Origin: Sphaerospermopsis kisseleviana NIES-73
GTDB taxonomy: Bacteria; Cyanobacteriota; Cyanobacteriia; Cyanobacteriales; Nostocaceae
Assembly (NCBI RefSeq): GCF_002368075.1
Contig: NZ_AP018314.1
Coordinates: 2,025,065 to 2,071,492 of the forward strand
DNA: 46,428 nucleotides
Direction of reading: 5' to 3'
Shown here: in pieces, positions 7,915 to 15,761 of the stretch
Numbering within the stretch: position 1 is the first letter of the stretch
How the letters are laid out: every line of letters starts with the position of its first letter
Translations under genes and position numbers: made by a program
The notes under the pieces: model-generated
Database searches by the model: none
Seen by the model: only the letters and a program-made list of their open reading frames with translations
Told to the model about the DNA's origin: nothing

Positions 7915-9243
7915 ATGGGTGACAAGCCAACGATTGCGATTTCACACCTGGGCTGCGAGAAAAACCGAATAGATACAGAACATATGTTAGGGCTGTTGGT
8001 AGAAGCAGGTTATGGTGTAGATTCAAATGAAGAGTTAGCAGATTATGTAATAGTAAATACCTGTAGTTTTATCGAAGCTGCCAGGGAAGAATCAGTAAGA
8101 ACATTAGTAGAACTGGCAGAAGCCAATAAAAAAGTAGTGATTACTGGTTGCATGGCGCAACATTTTCAAGAACAATTATTGGAAGAGTTGCCAGAAGCAG
8201 TAGCGGTAGTTGGCACAGGAGATTATCACAAAATAGTCAATGTGATTGAGCGAGTAGAACAGGGAGAGCGAGTTAAACAAATTAGCTCCGAACCCACCTA
8301 CATAGCTGATGAAACCACACCACGCTACAGGACAACAACCGAAGGAGTAGCATACCTGAGAGTTGCCGAAGGATGTGATTATCGTTGTGCATTTTGTATA
8401 ATTCCTCATTTGAGAGGAAACCAGCGATCGCGTACAATTGAATCAATAGTAGCCGAAGCAGAGCAGCTGGCAGCGCAAGGGGTACAAGAGATAATTCTCA
8501 TTTCCCAAATCACCACTAACTATGGATTAGATATTTACGGTAAACCAAAGTTAGCGGAACTCATTCGTGCCTTGGGGAAAGTAGATATACCCTGGGTGAG
8601 AATGCACTATGCTTATCCTACGGGACTAAGCCCAGATGTAATTGCGGCAATTCAAGAAACATCTAATTTCCTACCTTATCTAGATTTGCCGTTACAGCAT
8701 TCTCATCCAGAGATACTTCGCGCCATGAATCGTCCTTGGCAGGGTAGAGTCAATGACGGAATTATTGAGCGCATCAAAACCGCCTTACCATCAGCAGTGC
8801 TGCGAACGACATTGATAGTTGGTTTTCCTGGAGAGACAGAGGAACATTTTCAGCATTTACTAGAGTTTACAGAACGACATGAATTTGATCATGTTGGTGT
8901 GTTCACCTTTTCTCCAGAAGAAGGAACACCAGCTTATAACCTACCCAATCAATTACCACAAGAATTGATGGTAGAACGACGCGATCAAATCATGGCATTA
9001 CAACAACCTATTTCTCTCCGTAAAAATCAGGAGGAAGTCGGGAAAATAGTTGATGTCCTGATTGAGCAAGAAAACCCCGGAAGTGGAGAGTTAATTGGCC
9101 GTTCCGCCAGATTTTCCCCAGAAGTTGATGGTCAAGTCTATGTTACAGGCGAAGCCAGACTAGGAACAATCGTACCAGTCAAAATCACCAGTGCTGATGC
9201 CTACGACCTCTATGGTGAGGTGGTGAATGGTGAAAAATTTTAG
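7915..9243 (+). CDS. rimO: Ribosomal protein uS12 methylthiotransferase RimO
   Basis: Radical-SAM enzyme that adds a methylthio group to the conserved aspartate of ribosomal protein S12. The N-terminal UPF0004 domain has the three cysteines that hold the auxiliary iron-sulfur cluster (Cys14 in [11 protein letters not shown], Cys50 in VNTCSF, Cys79 in ITGCMAQ). The radical-SAM cluster is CDYRCAFC (Cys154, Cys158, Cys161), followed by IIPHLRG and a TIM barrel (LIVGFPGET). A C-terminal TRAM domain is present at about 375-440. Serine and glycine around SHLGCEKN fit RimO rather than MiaB. The ATG at 7915 fixes the usual [11 protein letters not shown]-terminus. The stop codon TAG is itself the first three bases of a TAGATTT heptamer array. 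Confidence 0.95.
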   Translation: MGDKPTIAISHLGCEKNRIDTEHMLGLLVEAGYGVDSNEELADYVIVNTCSFIEAAREESVRTLVELAEANKKVVITGCMAQHFQEQLLEELPEAVAVVGTGDYHKIVNVIERVEQGERVKQISSEPTYIADETTPRYRTTTEGVAYLRVAEGCDYRCAFCIIPHLRGNQRSRTIESIVAEAEQLAAQGVQEIILISQITTNYGLDIYGKPKLAELIRALGKVDIPWVRMHYAYPTGLSPDVIAAIQETSNFLPYLDLPLQHSHPEILRAMNRPWQGRVNDGIIERIKTALPSAVLRTTLIVGFPGETEEHFQHLLEFTERHEFDHVGVFTFSPEEGTPAYNLPNQLPQELMVERRDQIMALQQPISLRKNQEEVGKIVDVLIEQENPGSGELIGRSARFSPEVDGQVYVTGEARLGTIVPVKITSADAYDLYGEVVNGEKF

Positions 9244-9275
9244 ATTTTAGATTTTAGATTTTAGATTTTAGATTG
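9241..9275. repeat. STRR array, TAGATTT x5, containing the rimO stop
   Basis: Five heptamers (the last TAGATTG). The first three bases are the rimO stop codon, so array and gene end overlap exactly. Confidence 0.95.
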
Positions 9276-9290
9276 CAGTCAATTTAGGAT

Positions 9291-9321
9291 AATCCAAAAT
9301 CCAAAATCCAAAATCCAAAAT
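9291..9321. repeat. STRR array, AATCCAA x4
   Basis: Four tandem AATCCAA heptamers, roughly complementary in composition to the TAGATTT array 16 bases to the left. The two arrays could pair as an imperfect long hairpin after rimO. Confidence 0.9.
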
Positions 9322-9399
9322 TGAATTACCCATTACCTAACTTACAAAATATACCAATTCTCTAAAATTCGGCGACTGATTAAAGTCCTCAAACCCAGA

Positions 9400-9456
9400 T
9401 TCGGTCGGACTGCCATAATTATAAATTATGAATTACGTATCCCTAACCGGACCGAA
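9400..9456 (+). promoter_or_regulatory. Nested hairpin in the leader of the CrhR-type helicase gene
   Basis: Outer stem TTCGGTC (9400-9406) pairs perfectly with GACCGAA (9450-9456). Inside it CATAATT and AATTATG (9414-9430) form a 7-bp stem around an ATA loop. The structure ends about 76 bases before the start codon. A structured leader fits a helicase gene whose relatives are controlled after transcription, but the role is inferred. Confidence 0.5.
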
Positions 9457-9522
9457 GGAAATATTACGAATTGGTATTAAGTATTCGGCTTACAAGTCCA
9501 AAATTCACAATAAAGAAAATCT

Positions 9523-9527
9523 AGGAG
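9523..9527 (+). promoter_or_regulatory. Shine-Dalgarno AGGAG deciding the helicase start
   Basis: AGGAG lies five bases before ATG 9533 and so chooses it over the upstream in-frame ATG at 9428, whose extra 35 residues run through the leader hairpin. Confidence 0.75.
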
Positions 9528-9532
9528 AATTA

Positions 9533-11095
9533 ATGAATCTTACCTTTCAAGAACTAGGCATTTCCCAAGAGCGTGTTGAACAATTAGAAAAAATCGGCTT
9601 CACCGCACCTACCAACATTCAAATGCAAGCGATTCCCCAACTTTTGGCGGGTCGTGATGTAGTGGGTCAATCCCAAACAGGTACAGGGAAAACGGCTGCT
9701 TTTTCTTTGCCCATGTTGGAAAAATTGGATGTAAGTAAAAGAGCAGTACAAGCCTTAGTTTTAACACCGACTCGTGAATTGGCGATGCAGGTTCATGATG
9801 CCATTTCCCAGTTTATGGGTGATGATGGTTTGCGTGTTTTGGCTATCTATGGTGGTCAGTCTATTGACCGACAAATGATGCAGCTAAAACGTGGTGTTCA
9901 TGTAGTTGTCGGTACACCAGGACGGGTAATAGACTTGTTGGAACGTGGTAGTTTAAAGCTCGACCAAGTGAAATGGTTTGTTTTAGATGAAGCCGATGAA
10001 ATGTTGAGCATGGGTTTTATTGATGATGTCATCAAAATATTGTCCCAAGCTCCCGAAGATCGGCAAACGGCTTTATTCTCGGCAACTATGCCCCCATCTA
10101 TTCGCCAGTTGGTGAATAAGTTTTTAAACTCTCCGGTGACTGTCACCGTTGAGCAACCAAAAGCTGCACCCAATAAAATCAACCAAGTAGCTTACCTAAT
10201 TCCTCGACACTGGACAAAGGCTAAAGCTTTGCAACCTATTTTGGAAATGGAAGATCCAGACACAGCTTTAATCTTTGTCCGCACCAGACGCACAGCCGCA
10301 GAATTGACCAATCAATTGCAAGCTGCTGGTCACAGTGTAGATGAATATCATGGTGATTTATCCCAACAAGCACGGGAAAGATTATTAACTCGTTTCCGTA
10401 ATGCCCAAGTACGCTGGGTGGTAGCTACTGATATTGCGGCACGGGGTTTAGATGTGGATCTGCTTTCCCACGTGATTAACTTTGACTTGCCTGATAGTGT
10501 AGAAACCTACCTGCACCGGATCGGCAGAACTGGTCGCGCTGGTAAAGAAGGTACTGCGATTTCTTTGGTACAACCATTTGAACGTCGTAAGCAACAGGCA
10601 TTTGAACGCCATAACCGTCAAAGCTGGCAGGTGTTAACAATTCCTACCAGAGCGCAAATTGAAGCTCGACACATTCAGAAATTGAAAGATCAGGTTTCTG
10701 AAGCTTTAGCAGGTGAACGGTTGGCTTCATTCTTGCCCATTATTAGCGAATTGACTGAAAAATATGATGCTCAGGCGATCGCAGCAGCAGCTTTACAACT
10801 GGCTTACGATCAAACCCGTCCCGCTTGGTTGCAAAATGGTGTAGATGTTCCTGATGAAGAACCTACTCCCAAACCCAAACTCAACAAACGTCGTGATGGC
10901 GATCGCTCAGAACGCAATTTTGGCGGTGACTACAACGAGCGTTCTGGAGGTAATCGTGGACGTTCCTGGTCTAAGTCTGACAGAAATGGCGATGAAGGAA
11001 GGCCTACACCCAAACCCAAATTACGGAAGGAACGCCAAGAACGCTATGACCGTCATGAGTCTCCTGTTTTACCAGGTAATCAAAAACAGGTGTAG
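9533..11095 (+). CDS. crhR: DEAD-box ATP-dependent RNA helicase, CrhR type
   Basis: RNA helicase of 520 residues, like the redox- and cold-responsive CrhR of Synechocystis. It shows the Q motif (GFTAPTNIQ), motif I SQTGTGKT, PTRELA, TPGR, DEAD, SAT, then domain 2 with ARGLD and HRIGRTGRAG. The conserved C-terminal part GERLASFLPIISELTEKYDAQ is CrhR-typical. It ends in a low-complexity basic tail rich in Arg, Gly, Asp and Asn (from about residue 440) that likely binds RNA. ATG at 9533 has an AGGAG Shine-Dalgarno; the upstream in-frame ATG at 9428 is rejected because it lies within a hairpin and adds non-family sequence. Helicases of this group unwind and anneal RNA during cold and redox stress. 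Confidence 0.92.
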   Translation: MNLTFQELGISQERVEQLEKIGFTAPTNIQMQAIPQLLAGRDVVGQSQTGTGKTAAFSLPMLEKLDVSKRAVQALVLTPTRELAMQVHDAISQFMGDDGLRVLAIYGGQSIDRQMMQLKRGVHVVVGTPGRVIDLLERGSLKLDQVKWFVLDEADEMLSMGFIDDVIKILSQAPEDRQTALFSATMPPSIRQLVNKFLNSPVTVTVEQPKAAPNKINQVAYLIPRHWTKAKALQPILEMEDPDTALIFVRTRRTAAELTNQLQAAGHSVDEYHGDLSQQARERLLTRFRNAQVRWVVATDIAARGLDVDLLSHVINFDLPDSVETYLHRIGRTGRAGKEGTAISLVQPFERRKQQAFERHNRQSWQVLTIPTRAQIEARHIQKLKDQVSEALAGERLASFLPIISELTEKYDAQAIAAAALQLAYDQTRPAWLQNGVDVPDEEPTPKPKLNKRRDGDRSERNFGGDYNERSGGNRGRSWSKSDRNGDEGRPTPKPKLRKERQERYDRHESPVLPGNQKQV

Positions 11096-11153
11096 GTGAT
11101 TGGTGATTGGTGATTGGGGACTGGTGATTGGTGATTGGTGATTGGTGACTGGG
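11096..11153. repeat. STRR array, GGTGATT / GGGGACT / GGTGACT mixture
   Basis: Begins at the base after the helicase stop codon and runs for about eight heptamers with some units drifted to GGGGACT and GGTGACT. It is followed by the same GGGAAAATACAAATAATTTC flank seen at 6175. Confidence 0.95.
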
Positions 11154-11215
11154 AAAATACAAATAATTTCTCCCTGCTCCCCATCTGCCCACCTCCCCAT
11201 CACAGTTAATAAAGT

Positions 11216-12160
11216 TCAATTTTTCCAGGGTTGAGTAATTTGATCTATTTCGTCAAACTCATCCTTGGTCATGTTCCAACCTAAAGCGCCAACGTTCTGT
11301 TTTACTTGTTCGGGGTTTTTGACTCCCGCAATGGGTATCACGTTCCCCTGGGCAATTAACCAGTTAAGGGCTACTTGGGCAGGGGTACGATCATATTTAT
11401 TACCGATTTTTTGCAATAAAGATAAAACTGGGGCAATTTTATTTAAACCATCTTGACTAAATCGCGGGTCTATGCTTCTAGCACCTGTGGGTTTATAAGA
11501 GGTGGTGTATTTACCTGTTAATAATCCCTGAGCTAAGGGACTATAAGCTAATATTGTTACACCTAATTCACGGGCTGTCTGTAAAATCTCGTTGCTTTCA
11601 ATTTGCCTTGTTAACAGAGAATAACGCACCTGGTTAACTGCTAGGGGTATTCCCCTTGCGGATAATATTTTGTGTACATTTCTCATTTCTGAGGCAGAAT
11701 AATTACTGACACCTATTGCCCCAATTCTTCCCTTCTGTACCTCATCTGCTAAAGTGTTCATCAAAGTTTCTTGAGAGAGAAAGAATGTAAATGGCCAGTG
11801 AACTTGGTATAATTCTATTCTTTCTAATTGGAGACGTTTTAGACTTTCTGTTAACGCTTCAGAAACAGATTTTCCGTCCCAACGCCAAGGTAAAGGACCG
11901 AATTTAGTAGCAATTTGTACTTTTTGGGATGTTTGTTTGATGAACTTGCCTAAAAACTGTTCTGAAAGTCCTAAACCGTAAACTTCCGCAGTATCAAAGA
12001 AAGTGACACCTGCATCTACAGCAGTAGTAAAAGCTGCTTGCAGTTGTTCTTCTCCGTAATTATCCCCATAGTTCCAAAAAAGTTTATCACCCCAAGCCCA
12101 AGTTCCTAAACATAAAGGGGGAACGGTTAAGCCAGTTTTACCTAATGCGATCGCTTCCAT
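11216..12160 (-). CDS. Aldo/keto reductase
   Basis: NADPH-dependent aldo/keto reductase of 314 residues with a TIM-barrel fold. The catalytic tetrad is present: Asp in FFDTAEVYG (also supplying Tyr), Lys in IATKFGP and His in YQVHWPF. The C-terminal cofactor loop reads IPIAGVKNPEQVKQN. The physiological substrate cannot be told from sequence; relatives reduce aldehydes or sugars in the cytoplasm. ATG at 12160 gives the usual N-terminus MEAIALGKTGLTVPPLCLGTW. It is convergent with the upstream helicase gene and divergent from the PucC-like transporter. Confidence 0.9.
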   Translation of the reverse strand: MEAIALGKTGLTVPPLCLGTWAWGDKLFWNYGDNYGEEQLQAAFTTAVDAGVTFFDTAEVYGLGLSEQFLGKFIKQTSQKVQIATKFGPLPWRWDGKSVSEALTESLKRLQLERIELYQVHWPFTFFLSQETLMNTLADEVQKGRIGAIGVSNYSASEMRNVHKILSARGIPLAVNQVRYSLLTRQIESNEILQTARELGVTILAYSPLAQGLLTGKYTTSYKPTGARSIDPRFSQDGLNKIAPVLSLLQKIGNKYDRTPAQVALNWLIAQGNVIPIAGVKNPEQVKQNVGALGWNMTKDEFDEIDQITQPWKN

Positions 12161-12414
12161 TTTGCTAAAATAGATTATATTTACATTTCTTTACAGTTTT
12201 AGTTTAACGTTTTCTTTTAACCTGGGAAGTGAAGCGGTGACGCATAGGTCATAAGAGAATGAACCGCAAAGGACGCAAAGGACGCGAAGTTAAGAGGGTT
12301 TAAGAGATATTTTGGGTAAGTCCTGAAAAATTTGCTCGTTTGCATCATTTATGCTGTCTGACGCACCCTACAATATAGATGATTAAATTCTGTGAACAAT
12401 AGAAGCAAATAGTT
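12161..12414. other. Divergent intergenic region with a dispersed repeat
   Basis: Separates the aldo/keto reductase from the PucC-like gene. It includes GAACCGCAAAGGACGCAAAG (about 12260), a dispersed motif found again near 13926 and in looser form near 15031. Promoters for both flanking genes should lie here. Confidence 0.5.
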
Positions 12415-13842
12415 ATGGCAGGTGATATGTTCGATACTTCTCAAGACTCTTTAGCTGTACCCAAGGTCAACATACCGACTATGTTTAGGTTAGGGTTTTT
12501 TCAGATGGGGTTGAGTATGATGTCTATTTTGACTCTGGGGGTACTCAACCGAGTCATGATTCAAGAAATCGCCATTCCGGCGACAATAGTAGCTATAGTG
12601 TTAGCTATACCTGCTTTTGTCTCTCCGACGCGAATTTTATTTGGACAGATATCTGATGCTAAACCGTTGTTGGGTTATCATCGTACAGCTTATGTGTGGA
12701 TCGGGGCGGCAATATTTGCGATCGCTGCTTTTTTAGCAGTACAAGTAATTTGGCAGTTAAACGCTATCAGTGGTGATAGTTGGGTGTGGACAACTCAAGC
12801 GATCGCTTGGACAGGAGTTTTAGGTTTAGTTTTTGCTATTTATGGTTTAGCAATTTGTGTTAGTGGTACTGCATTTGCCGCATTATTAGTAGATATTTCC
12901 GAAGAAGATAACCGTTCCCAAGTTGTTGGTATTGTCTGGTCAATGCTAATGGTTGGTATTGTTGTAGGAGCAATTGTTAGTTCTAGTTTATTAAAACAAT
13001 TGGATGGAAATGCACCTTTAGAGACTTTACAATCTGCCATTAATAGATTATTTCTAATTGTTCCTAGTGTAGTATTTCTTTTCTCTATTATTTCTACTGT
13101 AGGTGTAGAAAAAAAATATTCTCGCTTTTATCAACGTTCCACACCAGGAAACCGAGAAGATAGCATTAGTTTAGGTGCAGCTTGGTCAATATTAACAGCT
13201 AGTCCGCAAACAGGTTTGTTTTTTACCTTTTTATTGGTAATGACAATTAGTTTATTTATGCAAGATCCAATTTTAGAACCTTATGCGGGTGAAGTGTTTA
13301 AAATGCCTTTGGCTGAAAGTACCAAACTTAATGTTTTTTATGGTACGGGAATTTTAATAGCTTATGGTGTAACTGGCTTTTTCATTGTGCCACGTATAGG
13401 TAAACGCAAAACAATTAAACTAGGCTGTATTTTAGTAGCTTTTTCCGCTTTATTATTAGGATTTTCCGGGTTTTCTGGTAATGCCAACTTTTTAAAATTT
13501 GGTTTAGTAATATTTGGTTTATCTACCGGTTTTGTCACCACTGGCGCAGTCAGTTTAATGTTAGATTTAACAGTAGCAGAAGCCGCAGGTACTTTTATCG
13601 GTGCATGGGGATTAGCACAATCTATATCTAGAGGAATAGCTGTAGTCATTGGTGGTACTGTTTTAGATATTGGTCGCAATTTGTTTACTAATAATTTAGT
13701 ATTAGCTTATGGTATGGTTTTTGTTTTAGAAGCTTTGGGAATGATCATTTCTCTGTCGTTTTTAAACCGGGTAAATGTGACAGAATTTCAAACAAACACC
13801 AAACAAGCTTTAGCTTCGGTTTTAGAAAGTGATTTAGATTAG
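12415..13842 (+). CDS. PucC/BCD-family MFS transporter
   Basis: A 475-residue polytopic membrane protein with about twelve hydrophobic helices. It belongs to the PucC (BCD) branch of the major facilitator superfamily, known in purple bacteria for light-harvesting complex assembly and present in cyanobacteria with a proposed link to chlorophyll or its proteins. Family hallmarks are NIPTMFRLGFFQMGLSMM near the N-terminus, PTRILFGQISDAKPLLGYHR in the loop after helix 2, the acidic VDISEEDNRSQVVGIVWSM, and LMLDLTVAEAAGTFIGAWGLAQ in the second half. The substrate is unknown. The stop codon is immediately followed by an STRR fragment and a MITE-like element. Confidence 0.88.
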   Translation: MAGDMFDTSQDSLAVPKVNIPTMFRLGFFQMGLSMMSILTLGVLNRVMIQEIAIPATIVAIVLAIPAFVSPTRILFGQISDAKPLLGYHRTAYVWIGAAIFAIAAFLAVQVIWQLNAISGDSWVWTTQAIAWTGVLGLVFAIYGLAICVSGTAFAALLVDISEEDNRSQVVGIVWSMLMVGIVVGAIVSSSLLKQLDGNAPLETLQSAINRLFLIVPSVVFLFSIISTVGVEKKYSRFYQRSTPGNREDSISLGAAWSILTASPQTGLFFTFLLVMTISLFMQDPILEPYAGEVFKMPLAESTKLNVFYGTGILIAYGVTGFFIVPRIGKRKTIKLGCILVAFSALLLGFSGFSGNANFLKFGLVIFGLSTGFVTTGAVSLMLDLTVAEAAGTFIGAWGLAQSISRGIAVVIGGTVLDIGRNLFTNNLVLAYGMVFVLEALGMIISLSFLNRVNVTEFQTNTKQALASVLESDLD

Positions 13843-13856
13843 GTGATTGGTGACTG

Positions 13857-14018
13857 GGGAGCATCCCAAATGTGTAAATTTATTTTTATCTAGGGAAATA
13901 AAATGCTCCAAGACTTGATATGATTGAACCGCAAAGGACGCAAATGACACAAAGGTAAGAGATTGTCAGAGATTTTTTAGTGTTGCTGCGTTTATTTTGT
14001 CAAAATTGGGATGCTCCC
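13857..14018. mobile_element. MITE-like element with 13-bp terminal inverted repeats
   Basis: GGGAGCATCCCAA (13857-13869) and its exact reverse complement TTGGGATGCTCCC (14006-14018) bound a 162-bp non-coding segment. Both flanks are GGTGACTGG-type heptamers, so the element appears to have inserted into an STRR array. The interior carries the dispersed GAACCGCAAAGGACGCAAA motif. No transposase ORF is inside, so movement would require one in trans. Confidence 0.7.
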
Positions 14019-14081
14019 GGTGACTGGTGACTAGTGACTGGTGATGAGGTATAATTAGCCAATGACTAATGACCAATAAAT

Positions 14082-14109
14082 AATTACGAATTACGAATTA
14101 CGAATTAAA
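14082..14109. repeat. STRR array, AATTACG x3 + AATTAAA
   Basis: Four heptamers ending one base before the ATG of the inositol-phosphatase-family gene, leaving no room for a conventional Shine-Dalgarno. Confidence 0.9.
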
Positions 14110-14110
14110 C

Positions 14111-14917
14111 ATGAATGATTTTTGGAATACGATTTTAGATTTTTCCCAAACTATTACAAGCAGAGTGGGAAAACAATTAATGCAGGATTTTGGTAAAGTT
14201 CAAGCATCTCAAAAAGCTGATGGAACTTTAGTTACTCAAGCTGATAAATGGGCGGATCAAGAAATTAGAGATGCTATAGCTTCTACTTTTTCAGGTTATG
14301 GAATTTTAAGTGAAGAAAGTGATAAAACTTTTCCTGATACAGAATGGTGTTGGGTAATTGATCCTTTGGATGGGACAACAAATTTTACCAGGGGTATTCC
14401 TATCTGGGCAATTTCTTTAGGTTTACTTTATCAAGGTACGCCCATTTTCGGTTATGTTCATGTACCACCATTAAATCAAACCTTTCATGGTTTTTGGGCT
14501 GGTTCATCAGGCTTGCAAACGCCAACAGGAGCATTTTTAAATAACCATCCTATCCACACCAGTAAGGATGATCCGAGTGGAAATCATTTTTTTAATCTTT
14601 GTTCTCGCAGTACGGGAATTATTCAACCGGGTTTTCCTTGTAAGTTGCGGATGTTAGGAGTTGCAAGTTATAACTTTTTAACTGTTGCGACTGGTGCGGT
14701 TTTGGGAGGTGTGGAAGCGACTCCCAAAGTTTGGGATATTGCAGGTGCTTGGGTAATTTTACAAGCTGCTGGTGGTTGTTGGATATCTTTGAAAGATCAA
14801 CCTTTTCCATTAATAGCAGGTGTTGATTATAGTAATATTTCTTTTCCGACAATGGTTGTCAGTGATCCAAGGGTGGAATCTGTGTTTACACCATTTCTTA
14901 AAGGTGTTAAATTGTAG
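14111..14917 (+). CDS. Inositol monophosphatase family protein
   Basis: Mg2+-dependent phosphatase of 268 residues. The metal-binding set is complete: Glu68-Glu69 in LSEES, motif A WVIDPLDGTTNF with Asp84 and Asp87, and motif B VWDIAGAWVIL with Asp209. Family members dephosphorylate inositol phosphate, histidinol phosphate, fructose bisphosphate or PAP; I cannot assign which. Loss of FBPase-specific motifs argues for the IMP/histidinol-phosphatase side. The ATG at 14111 abuts an AATTACG array, so translation initiation must work without a normal Shine-Dalgarno or with an array-derived leader. Confidence 0.88.
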   Translation: MNDFWNTILDFSQTITSRVGKQLMQDFGKVQASQKADGTLVTQADKWADQEIRDAIASTFSGYGILSEESDKTFPDTEWCWVIDPLDGTTNFTRGIPIWAISLGLLYQGTPIFGYVHVPPLNQTFHGFWAGSSGLQTPTGAFLNNHPIHTSKDDPSGNHFFNLCSRSTGIIQPGFPCKLRMLGVASYNFLTVATGAVLGGVEATPKVWDIAGAWVILQAAGGCWISLKDQPFPLIAGVDYSNISFPTMVVSDPRVESVFTPFLKGVKL

Positions 14918-15020
14918 TATTAGCAGGACTTACGCAACACAAAACGAAAGTAGGGGTAATTCATGAATTACCCCTACATAAGAATCAGATTTTTAGTTAA
15001 ATTTTACCTAAGTTCTAATC
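14918..15020. mobile_element. Candidate small MITE with internal 28-bp palindrome
   Basis: A perfect palindrome (half-site GTAGGGGTAATTCA, 14950-14977) is flanked on the left by TTAGCAGGACTTACGCAA. On the right is a loose inverse of it, TTACCTAAGTTCTAAT. GGACTTACGCA-type ends are frequent on cyanobacterial mobile elements. The right end matches poorly, so the element call is tentative; the palindrome could also serve as a terminator for the gene upstream. Confidence 0.4.
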
Positions 15021-15098
15021 AGAAATAACGAACCACAGAGACACAGAGAAAACAGAGAAATGAAGATTTGAAATAATAAAATAAAAAAGGTGGGTGCT

Positions 15099-15704
15099 AT
15101 GGCTAAAATGAAGATTTTGCAAGAAGATCAATCTTATACTTTTCGGTCTTATTTTGAGTTACCTTATGAAGCCGATGATATTTTAGCTGAATTTAATTTT
15201 ACTCTAATTAAAGCGCACCTATCTTTACCACAAACCAAGCAGGAATTTCAAGAATTACCAGCACTCAAACAAAGAATAGAGGATATTTTACCTTTTGTTA
15301 GTTTGAGTAATGAAACTGCAAGAAGGGAAACTTTAGTATCTCCAATTTTATTAGAGGTAATTCGTTATTGTCATTGTCAAATGCGAATTGAATACCCTCT
15401 TGCTGTTAATAATAAATTAAACGGGAATTTTGATTATCTTTTACGGTTAAATAATAATTTCTTGGTTATAGAAGCTAAAAATGATGATTTGACTAGAGGT
15501 TTTACGCAATTAGCTGTGGAATTAATTGCATTATCTCAAATTCAGGAAAAGAGTATTTTGTATGGTGCTGTGACTATTGGTAATGTTTGGCAATTTGGTA
15601 AAATCGATAGTAGTCAACAACAAATAACCCAAGATATTAATTTGTTTAAAGTTCCTGGAGATGTAGATATTTTGGTTAGTTCAATTATCGGTATTTTACA
15701 ATGA
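15099..15704 (+). CDS. PD-(D/E)XK nuclease-superfamily-like protein
   Basis: A protein of about 201 residues without a secure name. The second half contains GNFDYLLRLNNNFLVIEAK, which fits the Asp...Glu-x-Lys core of PD-(D/E)XK nucleases, followed by a helix (GFTQLAVELIAL) as usual in that fold. Such stand-alone proteins are common in filamentous cyanobacteria and are usually annotated as restriction-endonuclease-like or hypothetical. ATG at 15099 is preferred: AAAAAAGG lies eight bases upstream, while GTG at 15090 overlaps that purine run. It is flanked by repeats on both sides, and nothing nearby points to a methyltransferase partner. Confidence 0.65.
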   Translation: MAKMKILQEDQSYTFRSYFELPYEADDILAEFNFTLIKAHLSLPQTKQEFQELPALKQRIEDILPFVSLSNETARRETLVSPILLEVIRYCHCQMRIEYPLAVNNKLNGNFDYLLRLNNNFLVIEAKNDDLTRGFTQLAVELIALSQIQEKSILYGAVTIGNVWQFGKIDSSQQQITQDINLFKVPGDVDILVSSIIGILQ

Positions 15705-15713
15705 ATAAATAAC

Positions 15714-15755
15714 TAATTACCAATTACCAATTACCAATTACCAATTACCTATTAC
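15714..15755. repeat. STRR array, CAATTAC x4 and variants
   Basis: TAATTAC, four CAATTAC and one CTATTAC lie in register. The array ends six bases before the start of the MDR dehydrogenase and replaces any normal ribosome-binding site. Confidence 0.9.
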
Positions 15756-15761
15756 CAAATT

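Noticed and set aside
9428-9532. N-terminal extension of the helicase from ATG 9428
   Set aside because: Lies across the leader hairpin, adds non-family residues, and ATG 9533 has a good Shine-Dalgarno.
10845-11099. 84-codon ORF in another frame of the helicase 3' end
   Set aside because: Off-frame reading of the low-complexity basic tail of the helicase.
11004-11219. 71-codon minus-strand ORF after the helicase gene
   Set aside because: Mostly repeat-derived residues and overlap with the helicase tail; no family resemblance.
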